From the NCBI GenBank assembly GCA_033557685.1, contig JAWQRN010000258.1:1-32801 (forward strand): DNA of 32,801 nt, given 5' to 3'. The notes under the pieces were generated by a model that worked only from the letters and a program-made list of their open reading frames with translations, searched no databases and had not been told where the DNA came from. This stretch comes from Sperchopsis tessellata. Taxonomy: Eukaryota; Arthropoda; Insecta; Coleoptera; Hydrophilidae. The position numbers and the translations under genes were made by a program. This document shows positions 9,866-20,800 of this stretch, one piece after another. Positions within the stretch are counted from its first letter, which is position 1. Each line of letters opens with the position of its first letter.

Positions 9866-10654
9866 TTAAATTTGAATCCGATACAAATCGCTAAATGATC
9901 ATGCTGTTTATTATTTTATTCAACGAGTATTAAAAATGAGTAAAGAGCACAAGCTCAGTAAACAGTTGTCCTTTTGTTGGTCTCTCAAAATGATTTATTT
10001 TAGACGTGTTATGCTTCTGCATTAACCGTTACAAACTAACATGCACACTTAGAATTGTCCAGTTTAAGCAATCTAAAAAATTATTTTAATTTATTTTAGC
10101 CTTTGTTAAATAATAGCCAAATTCTTGCTAAAAACGATATACCTCATGGTAAAACAATATGCATACATAATTATAAAAGTTATAAACATATAAAATGTCC
10201 ATATTTTAAAATAATACAGAAATTTTTGATTTGGCTGTTACTTATTTATGTTATGTTATCTCTAGGGTACATATATGTTTTAAGTTTTTTTTTGTATTTT
10301 ATAACTTTTTTGTTTGTTTCAATAACAAATTAATTATTTATTTTATACAATAAATGTTTAATACAATCAGTATAACAACAAATATTTTATTTACCCTTTA
10401 ATCTTTTAGTTCTAGAAGTCAATGTGTAACAATTTAACTTTGAAGGAATGACAAAAAGGAAATGCCAGAAGATAAATACTGTACAGAAATTAGAGAAAAC
10501 CTAGCACAGAATATAGTGGAAAACTTAGATCGGACAGAATTCACACTTAATGTCACTCAAGAAATTCATTATACTTACGGGATTGTAATGAAAACGAGAT
10601 TGAAAATGCACCAGAACCTGCTACTAGTTAAACAAAAAAATAACACCAATAACA
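9866..10654. other. Spacer with weak ORFs
   Basis: AT-rich DNA. An 83-codon ATG frame begins at 10462 and runs into the repeat that starts near 10655. It matches nothing I recognise. Another frame near 10103-10333 is a low-complexity hydrophobic run and probably chance. No confident gene. Confidence 0.35.
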
Positions 10655-11290
10655 CAGGTCGACATGATTTTTGTAACATTAATGAAAATGCTCTTTTTGT
10701 TTCATTTAGGTAGTTATTAAAACACCTTTTCATAGAATTAGCTTAGAACATCCCATTTTCAATTACCTGTTTGTCCCTTACATCGTGGGATTATTGAAAT
10801 TATTTGTTTTATTCTACGAACCTGCGAAGGGCACTTTTATCTTTTTTCTCTAAAGTTTAGTTTGTTTCTTTAGTCTCGTGTTCAGTACAGTCAAGTGTTT
10901 TTGTCGTATTTTATATAAAATGGCAAGCACTAGCCTTGCTTAATGGTTAAAAAAAAAGTTCTTCTACCACCTCTTCACATCAAATTAGGTTTGATGAAAC
11001 AGGTTGTAAAAGCCTTCCCTAAAGATGGTGAATGTTTTAAGTATTTATGTGAAAAGTTTCCTCTTTTATCAGAAGCCAAACTGAAAGAAGGGGTTTTTCG
11101 TTGGGCCTGACATCCATAAAATAATGTTCGATTCCAACTTTGAAAATAAAATGACTACTAAGGAGAAAGAGGCTTGGACCTTATTTAAGCAAGTTGTGAC
11201 CAACGTTTTGGGCAATGTATAAGACCCAAACTATAAGCTTATCGTACCTAATATGATAGACAAAGTCAAAAAGCTGGTTGGGATGTTTGA
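10655..11290 (+). mobile_element. Internally deleted copy of an unnamed coding repeat (C-terminal part)
   Basis: The first 280 bases (10655-10935) match the leader at 25937-26265 closely, including 'gtcgacatgatttttgta', 'ttagtctcgtg' and 'cagtcaagtgtttttgtcgtatt'. Just after the shared leader the sequence jumps to a coding block: VLLPPLHIKLGLMKQVVKA, FPKDGECFKYLCEKFPLLSE, AKLKEGVF, a one-base frameshift, then VGPDIHKIM, KEKEAWTLFKQVVTNVLGN, a stop, then DPNYKLIVPNMIDKVKKL. I recall this block from unnamed, highly repeated insect proteins that also carry a CYICG motif. The copy has lost the N-terminal and middle parts, and its end abuts a LINE fragment. A transposase role is possible but unproven. 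Confidence 0.6.
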
Positions 11291-11319
11291 TGAGTCTAAG
11301 GTAGCATCTGATGAAAGCT

Positions 11320-11550
11320 GTATGCATTCGATCACCCTTTGTCACTGACATAGTTAAATCGGGTTCAGTCCTAGATGAGGTATAAACAGACACATCATCC
11401 GTGTATTGACACACAGATCCCTCACCCAACCATGGTACTACATCATTAACATATATTAGAAAAAGCAGGGGACTCAATATGAACCCCTGTGGTACACCAA
11501 AATGCATACAACAGGAATCCGATACAGCACCTGACGACAATCCAACAATC
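11320..11550 (-). mobile_element. LINE reverse-transcriptase fragment
   Basis: On the minus strand the peptide contains FGVPQGFILSPLLFLIYVND followed after a short gap by QYTDDVSVY. These are RT motifs from the palm domain: 'PQGxxLSPxLF' and the catalytic box, normally Y/FADD and here YTDD. The family is a jockey/CR1/I-like non-LTR element. Only about 75 residues are recognisable. It joins directly to the preceding unnamed repeat, probably by insertion or rearrangement. Confidence 0.7.
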
Positions 11551-11604
11551 AGAAATAGAGTCAGAAATTTAAATAAAAATGTTGATTTTCATTAAAACTT
11601 CAAC

Positions 11605-11610
11605 TTTATT
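11605..11610 (-). terminator. Candidate virilizer polyadenylation signal
   Basis: AATAAA on the minus strand about 240 bases past the virilizer stop codon. A second AATAAA at 11732-11737 is closer (about 110 bases). Either could be used; no transcript evidence is available from sequence alone. Confidence 0.35.
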
Positions 11611-11845
11611 TGTTGTTAAATTAAAAATACAAATATATTTTAATAAACATCTAAATTAACAATAATAAATGTACATATAGCATATATCACATTGTGAATA
11701 AACATGATACTAAATTTAAATCAAAATATAATTTATTCTGCTCCAATTTACGCATGGGACAGTTACGTAAACTTCTCTCTAAGGTATAAACAAAAAATCG
11801 TAAAATTCTGCCACAATTCGTAACAGCATTGTTTCAAACTAACCG

Positions 11846-14800
11846 CTATTGATACGGACCTCTACCGATACCTTGGCCCCACCAATTGTTCCTGTAAAAA
11901 AAGAAAATTAGTATATACCAAAAACCAAAGAAAATCAAAACTTTGAGTACATCCAATTTTTGTTTATTTAACCACCATTTTCATATATCATCACAATTTA
12001 ATTCAGTATGTAGACTTCCACGGCCACAGTAAATATCTTCCATGTTTTCAGAGAGATAACCGTGTGCTGGCTTTTCTATTTACCGACGTTTCATCCACCG
12101 TTACAAGGGACATTTTATTCTAAGACTAGCACTTGTGAGAGCTACATGTTATTCTATTATTAGCACTTTTTAGAGCGGGTCGGCACCTACATCTAGCACT
12201 TTTCAGAGCCACATGGTAATCTATAATTAGCACTTTTAAGAGCTACTCGCCTTAATAATGTCCCCTGCAAAGGTGGACGAAACGTCAGCAAAAACAAAAG
12301 CCAACACACTGTTATCTCCCAGCAAACCTGAAGATGTTCATCACAATTTGATAAATATTAATAATAATTCTGCAAATTACGTATAAAATAACCATTAGTT
12401 CACAAAAGTTCTTTAACTAATTGAAATTTCATCTGCTTGGTACCTCTTTGAAAAATTATTGCATCGGATAATCACAAAAAATATATACTCAACTTACATT
12501 TGTCTATATTGGACAGCTCTTTCCGAAGTGACGAAAGCCCTGCCCCGTTGTCCGCGGGCAACTCTGGAAGTAGCAAGAAGTTCCCTACTGATTTTGTTGT
12601 AACCTGTAGGTCCTGTAGGTTGAGCTCCACAAGTTTCTAAAGCCACAAAATCATCCACGTGCAATGAAGGAGGCCTCGAAGTGTTCGGTGGCCTTGATCT
12701 AAATAAATCTGCTCTTTGTGGAATCGTCCGTGGGAAACCTCTTCCTCTCATATGGTTGACTAGAAAAAAAAAAAGACCCATCAGTTTAATATTTCAATTA
12801 TACCCCATCATTAATGAAAGAAAATGTAAGAAATTTTCTTAAAAATGTCGTCTTTAGAATTTGATAATCATCAAATTTCCAATGCGGAAAGAATTTCAAT
12901 ATTAAATTTTTAAAATAAACCTTCATAATGCGGCCAATTGAAATTATAATAGTGAAGTAGTTGCAAGAGTAGTAAAATTAATTTGCATAACTTAATTGTA
13001 ATTATCCTAGAAAATTATCTACTTACTAAATGGCCTTTTCATTTTGTCCTTCTGTTGATCGATACGCTTCTCTTTGGAATCTGTGGCTTCAATATTATCA
13101 CATGGGAAAATCCGGCATAATTTTTCTACTTCCCGGATGAGACTTATCTCTTGAGACAAGTTTTGCCTGCATATTTCCGTTAGATCACAAGTAACGTTGT
13201 CCATATCGCTATCTCCTTCGTCTCTGGGTGGAGATAGCCAATATGTAGCTGTGAGTCTTTCGTCCACCGCATCAGAAGACGTAAACACAGTCCGACCAGC
13301 AAATTGTACCAAAAGAGGTTCTGGTGCATGGAGAAGTGTTTCAATGTAAATTTCTTTCGTATCTGACGAGCCTTCGATGCTTAATTGCTTGATGATGGTA
13401 GAAACGCTTTCTACAAGTGTTTCGAATGTAGCATCTTCTTCAAGGGATTTCTATAAAATGTAAAACTTTATTGTTTATCCCAAAATAGATCATTCTGTAT
13501 AAATTCAAATTCATTAAACGCAAAAAATATTACGTCAACAATAACATACATAATAATAATAACTATTTCCCCTTAAAATGTCTATAACATATGCACAAAC
13601 CATTTCACAAGCAACGTCAAAATAGCACACATTAAACAAAAATAAAGCAAATATACATCCAAAATGGAAAGGAAGTTTCAATTCTTTTATTATTTAAATT
13701 TAACCTCCTTGCATTCCAATACACTGTAATATGTACCATTCAGCAGTCTGGCTTTAATTTTTCTTTTAAATTGGGCCTGGCAGTAGGTAATTTCCTCTTG
13801 AAGTAGATTATATAAATTTATTCCAATATACTTGCCCCCCATTTGAGACTTCCACCAACGGTGATATGGAATGGCGATGTCCTTACTATGACTTGTTGGA
13901 TAGTTATGCTTGTGACAATTTCTTTGCTGTCCTTTGGTAGAGTGAATATCTACTAAGCAAGTAAATACATAACATGATGGTATTGTTAATATTTTCTCCC
14001 TTTTAAAATACTCCCTACAGCTTTCTCCACATCCCAGTCCACAGCCTAAATAAACAATACGCAGATGGTGACATCCCCCATAAGTGGATACCATAAGCAG
14101 CAATGCTGTGGAAATGTACAGGGTGCGGCAGAACCGTTTAAGCAGTTTTGAGGAGTTATAAAAAGTATTGGGGGTATAAAAAGAAAAAAAAAAAGTTTTT
14201 ATTTTCGAAGTAAGCAGTACATACCATTTTTAATCATTAATTTTTGAAAATAATGTCCTCACGATGGCGGCCGTTTGCAGCAACACACTGGCATCGTTGA
14301 AGACGATCTCTGAAGTTTTGCAAAGCTCGTTCATACATATCGCGGGGTATGGCATTAATTTCTTCAATAATCCGCTCCCTTAGCTTTGATAGAGTGTGAG
14401 AGCGACGTTTAAACACCTTTTCCTTAAGATATCCCCAAAGAAAAAAAATAAGAAATGCTCAAATCTGGTGACCGCACAAGCCAACCCACATCACCCCTCA
14501 GAGACCAGACATCCGGAAAACATTTCTCTCAAAACATTGAGTGAAGTTCGGGCTGTTTGAGCTGTAGCTTCATTCTGCTGGAACAACAAGGCCCCCCCCC
14601 CTTCAACAATCTGTTCCATTCTGGCTGCAAAAAATTTGCAACATTCAGAATTCACGGCCATGGTCACACCACACAGTTAGTTTAGGGGCATATTGCGGTC
14701 TTTCGAGAATAATCCAGGGGTTATTTTCCGTCCAGTAGCGGAAATTTTTGCTTATTCACAGCACCACTAAGGCGAAAATGTGCCTTGTCGCTACTGAAGA

Positions 14801-17800
14801 AAGCTGCCTCGGGAGGGATCTGTGCAAGCATTTGCTCACACAAATTTTGGCGGTTGGCGTAGTCTTCTGGGTTCAATTCTTAAGCCATCATTATTTTTGA
14901 AGAGATGAAAATTCAAATCGAAATGCAAAATCCTCCTTAAACTGCGGTCTGACATCCCCAAGGCAACAGCATGATTTCGAGCAGAACGTCTTGGCAATCG
15001 CTCGATTGCTGCTCTCATCAGCTGTATATTTTCTAGTGTTCTAATAGACCTGCGTCAGCCATGTGTATCTCTTTCTAGTGTGCTACCAGTTTCCTTCAAC
15101 TGCTTAACCCAGGACCGAATTGTGTTCGCATTAGGAAGGGCATTTTTGCGTGGAATGTTAAACCATAGCCGAAAAGCTCTTTGCGTAGCGATCACAGATT
15201 GGTTGTTTTCAAAATACGCGCGCACGGCAAAGCTCCGATGTGCAACGGCCCAAACTATGTTGGCTACTGAAATGGAGTCACTGACGGAACTTGAAGAAAT
15301 ATGGAACCGACTCAAAGGAATCATAAGAACAGCAGCAAAAATAGCGACATCGACAACAGAAAACAAACTAAGTGGTGGAATCAACGAGTGAAAGAAGTGA
15401 CAAAAAAGAAAAAACTGTGGAAACAATATTTGCAGAAGGGCACAGAGAAGGTATATGAGGCTTATAAAAAACAAAGGAAGAAAGCTAAAGTAGAAGTTCA
15501 AAACCCAAAAGCAATATCATGGAAGGAATTTGGAGAAAAGATCGAGGAAATCAAAAACTCTTCTTTAAAGTAATAAAAAGTCTAAGAGCGGAAAAAACTT
15601 GCCAACTGCAACAAATTAACAACAAAAAAGAAGAGATGCTCACAGAACACGAAGAAATAATGAACAGATGGAAGGAGTACTTCCAAGAGTTACTAGGAGT
15701 AGATGATGCAAGTACATATGATGAAGAGGTTGGGGAGACAGGAGAAGAAAATGACGACAATCACGAAACAGTACAGAAGCGGAACTGATCACAGCAATAA
15801 GCAAAATCAAAATAGGAAAAGCGGTTGGGCATGATGGTACAAAATCGAGAAGAGGTCAAATATATGGGACAAGAAGGACAGAAATTACTGCTAAAGATAT
15901 ATAAAAAGGCCTGGGAAGATAAAATAATACCTAAGGACTGGAAAGTGGCAGTGATAGTGACAATTTTCAAGAAAGGATAAAATAGGCAATGTAGAAACTA
16001 CAGAGGGATATCACTCATCAGCGTACCTGGGAAGATATATGAGCGGATACTAGAGATGAAAGTACGAGACAAGATAGAAAAGCATTAGATAATTCGTAAA
16101 GTGGATTCAGACCAGGACATAGTACACAAGACCAGATCTTAACCATACGGCAAATAGCAGAGGAGACTAGGAAGTACAATAGGGAAGGATATGTGCTTTG
16201 TGAATCTGGAAAAGGGTTTTGACAATATACCTAGAGTGGAAGTATGGAAGAGAATACATGAGAATGGAGTGGCAGGAGAATTATTAAAGGCAGAGAAATC
16301 AATGTAGGAACAAACTAGAAACTACATAAGAACTGCAAATAAAGAGTCAGAAGAATTTACAACACATCAAGGAGTTAGGCAAGGAGGAATTTTGAACCCA
16401 TTATTGTTCATAACTGTAATGGATGACATTATTAAAGAAACAAAAACAAGAACGAAAAGAATTATCATCGGGTACAAGGATATGAAAAAAAATAGAGATA
16501 ACAGAATGTGCATTTGTAGATGATATAGTAATATTTGGGAGATCAGAAAAAGCACTAAATGAGAACCTGAAAATATGGGAGGAGGCACTGAAAAGACAAA
16601 AGTGAGAAAAAAATTAAAAGCCAAGTGATGGAGAAAATCTAGAACAGGTCAGAGAATTTAAATATCTGGCTTCGGTAATAGATAGCCAAAGAAGATACAA
16701 TAGCGACATTAACAACAGAGTCAAGACTGTAAGGAGACTTTATAGTGCTATAGAAGGGGCATTCATGAACAAACCGGACATTTCGAAGGAGACCAAACTA
16801 ACAGTGTTCAAATCAATATAAGTGCCAATACTGACATATGGAAGTGAGACATGGATGATGAACACAAGACAAAAATCGAGAGAACAGACGGCAGAAATGA
16901 AGTACCTAAGGAGTGTAGGAGTTACAAAGAGAGATAGAATCCGAGAGAGAGGCTCGGAGTTACATCCCCACAGAAGAAAATAGAAGAGGGACAGATGAGA
17001 TGGATCGGACATGTAAATAGAATGGGAAACGACAGGCAAGTGAAACAAGTGAGGGAGACGAGAGCTTGGGGAAGGAAATCAAGAGGAAGACCATGGGAAA
17101 CCTGGAACGACACAATAGACAAAACGTTAAAAGACAAAGGTAAGGGCTGGAAGCAGGCAACGGAGTGTACAGCTAATAGAAAAGAGTGGATTGAGTTCTA
17201 CAAGAAGTAAAAATGGGGAAAAACCTCGACACCCATCAAGGCTATATGAGGAAAAGATTAAGAAAGAAGGAGAAGATATCTAAAATCTATAATGTGACAT
17301 AAATCTATTTCTTACCTTTACTAATTCTTCTAATTGAAACAGTGGATGTTTCTTGTCTCCTTCCAAAACGCCATCACAATTTTTCCAACCAATCATGTTT
17401 TTAACCTCTAAAAGGGTCATTTTAATACTCCGGGGCTTGTAGATGATGGTCTCATCGATTTCATCTAGCGTAGTGCACAATCTCAAAAACTCCAGCAAAG
17501 TATTTAAAGTAGACAAACACTCCGGATTATCTTTGTTGAAATTCTTCTCTAACTTGCAAAAAAGATTAAATAGTGGTTCCGTCCTTCGAACTAGGTGTTC
17601 CTTCAGATGATAAAAACCGTAATCGTGCTCCGTCAACAAAAGTAACGTCCTCACAATTGGCAAATAAGTTAAAAATGAATTGTCAGTCATCAAATGATCT
17701 ATGATTGTCGAAATAAACACTAGTAAATGTTCTTTCATGGGTAAAGCATTCGCTAGAAAAACTTCCGAACTAACATGACCTTTACCGTCGACGGAATTCT

Positions 17801-20800
17801 GTAATAGAGTTATTTCCACATCACAAAAACTTTGAATGATGCTTAAAATGCATTCTTGTGATTGCACATGGTAATTTGAGTTGTTATTCGTCTTTAAGAT
17901 TTGTGCAAACGCCTGAATAATTACAGGGTATTTTTCGTCACCTTTAACTGCACTAGAGTTGTTGTTGTGTAATAACTGAAGAACGGCGCACTTTAACGTA
18001 CCATGGGTAACTAGACAAGCAAGAAAATTTAATAATCTTGCAGTGTTATTATTACAAATGTTCAATTTCGTTTCTTCTTTCGGAATAAGAGCGTCGTGAA
18101 CTATGTCCAAAGTTCCTCTTGCTATCATTATTGCGGAGTTAGCTGCCAGGTCAGATAATTGTACGCAAACGCGCCTCAGAAGATTTAAAAGAGGCTGATG
18201 TGTGGTTGTGCACATCCGGCTAATCAACTCTTGAATATTAGTACTGTGTGAATGTAAATGAGCAGACCACAATTTCCTCAAGTTTATTGCCCAAGATATT
18301 TCATCAACCGTAAGTTGCTCTCTAGTTTGCAAGGGCAGTGGAAGTGGTAACAACTCGGAAAAGACCAATAGCCCTGCCATGAAGGTATATGGAGCCGTCG
18401 TTGTATATTTAATCACTTCGCCGCACATCCTTGTCCACAAAGTCTTGTTCAACGAATCCTTTTCGTGAACTTCTTCCGAAACGGGCTGGGTGTATACAAG
18501 TAAGGCGTCCACTATATCTTTACAAATCTTTTGAGCCTTAAAATACGATAAACAATTAATCGGGAACGCCCTAAGCAAATTGTACGTTTGCAACAAAATT
18601 GGAACACAACTTATATCTTTAAAGTTTGTATTACGGCACTGAACCACATAAGTAAGCATTTGTTTGAGTAATTCAACTGCCGGTTGAATCGTATTAATGA
18701 TGTTAAGGCCACTGCTCGTAACAAACACTCCAGTGTGTAAAGTAGGTTGTTCGAAATGCTCGCAAATACTCAGTAGCATTTTTGTAAGAATTGAAACACC
18801 ATCCGACGAGTACAACTGAAGAATAACATGTTTGTACTTGAGTTCCACGTAATTGCTTAAAGGATTTTCCGATAGAATTGCTGATTTATTTGAATGTTTC
18901 GAGATTCCTAAATGTTGTAAAATCCTCAAAGAAGTGATGAGATATCCAGGGAACGACGTGACACATTCCATACTTCTAATGATAACGTCAACAATGGCAC
19001 TGATATTGTCGTATTTATACGGAAAAACCGTTTCAAATGGTTTTAGGAACTGGGACAAGTCAAGCAGTTTTATCGCCACGCACGGCTCAAAAACCTCGTG
19101 TTGATTTATTACGTTCAATATCTGTTTTGAGTATCTCTCTAATAGCGACATATTTGGTATTAAAACTACCGTATACACGATTAAATCAACGACGTATCCG
19201 ATTCCTGGTGATTTTTTCAATCTCCCAAATTGATTTTCCTTTTCTTTTACTTGCAGGATATCCAGGAACTGCAGCAAACACCTGATGTTGTCATTTAGCC
19301 CCAAAACTTCCACGCAAGAAAATTTCCCTATATTAGTGAACGTTAAGCAAAACAAAGCGTGCAACTGATCGAAAACTTCAGTAGCGTCTGGATCGCAATT
19401 ATACATTTTACCCAAATCTTGCAAGGCTTCTATGTGGTACAAACACTGTAACTTATACGCTATGGTAAGCCCAAGATTGTGTGATTTTGTTTCTACAGCA
19501 TCCGGAAGCGAAAATGGAATATCTTCTTCTGATTGTAGCAAACATTTTAATAGAACGTTTATCGAATTATGGTTGTTAGACAAATACTGGAGCCCTTCTT
19601 CGGTCAGCAATAACTCGGCTAATATTTCGTAGATTGGTATTTTGATTGCTGGGATGTTCATCGTACTTGGATGTGCTAGAAGCAACGTAATGCACTGTAG
19701 TAAGTTGTGGCTTTCGAAATAATCGGTAATGATGTACTTTGTTTCTGTTCTACTGATCTCGAATTGGGCTGCCACTGGTAAAAATCTTTTGGGTTGTGAT
19801 AGAGCAAAAGGTCCATTTTGAATCGTGTGCAAAATTTGTCCTAGTGCTTTCACAATGAATGTTAACTCGTCGGCTGAAGTTTGATCTTCGGCAGTGTTTT
19901 GCATTTTCAAAATGGTGAAGTTAAGTTTGTATAAGGCCTCAAAAATGTTCAGTTTCTTTAGAAGGGAATTAAGAGCGAATTTCAGACGTACCGAAGGGTT
20001 TTTTCTCAGTAATTCCACTAGTATTTTGTAGCCGTTGAGCTCGGAGAATATTTGCGAACAGTACAGTCCAGTTTCATGTGGGAAGTCTTTATTTTTAGAT
20101 CCCATTATGAACCTTTCTGTAGCTGGTTTTTGAAGTAAATATACGTCTAAAGCACGGAGTATCATGAGTTTTATTGAAAGGGCCATGTATTCTCGGTTGT
20201 AGAGGTTTAGGAGTACTTCATGCACTTCAAAATTTTGCCCCCACAATAACTTTATGAATTCTAAACTAGAACAGCACCATTCGATAAGACGAACACCACC
20301 TTTGATGTGTCTTATTTTGTAGCCAGGTTGGTCTTGAGCGTTTGCCATGTCAAAATTAAGAGCAATTTTTATCCAGTCTAACAAGGCTTCGATTATATAC
20401 ATTATTTGTCCTACAAGTTCTGATTCTGTTTTAAGTAACTTTTCATTTTTTTTAATTTTTGTGTATAATTCAACGACGGCACAAAATTGTTCCGTATCCC
20501 CAAACGTAGAAATTATTTTTTCACATTGATGAATGAATTCTTCTTTTATTTCCGTATTTAATGTTTCAAATTGTGGTAAAGTGTATTTAGTTATGCTCGA
20601 TTTGAAGAAATCATCTGCAATTCCTATAGTGATTTTAAGATTATCGTCTAGTTCGATTTTATCTTCTTCGATTTTATACAGTTTTGGTGAATTGTACTTT
20701 AGCAACTCAGTTGTCCCTGGTACGAAAACTTTAATTAAGTCGTCATTGTTAGTATAGGCATTGTAATCATATTCCAAATCTTGGAAATGATCGTTATCGT

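Noticed and set aside
10103..10333. 76-codon hydrophobic ORF
   Set aside because: It starts at TTG, is of low complexity in AT-rich DNA and has no recognisable family.
13690..14103. 137-codon ORF as a virilizer exon or a host gene
   Set aside because: It lacks suitable splice sites and phase, and its motifs match the C-terminal region of LINE polyproteins.
15080..15391. 103-codon plus-strand ORF
   Set aside because: It runs through antisense mariner sequence into the LINE; only the part after about 15262 is real LINE coding.
15055..15501. 148-codon minus-strand ORF as one gene
   Set aside because: It is a chimera: its first part is antisense LINE sequence and only the last ~55 residues are mariner transposase N-terminus.
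17280..17315. Virilizer ending at the stop codon at 17280
   Set aside because: A GTAAG donor at 17315 and three phase-matched downstream exons with conserved C-terminal motifs give a better ending.
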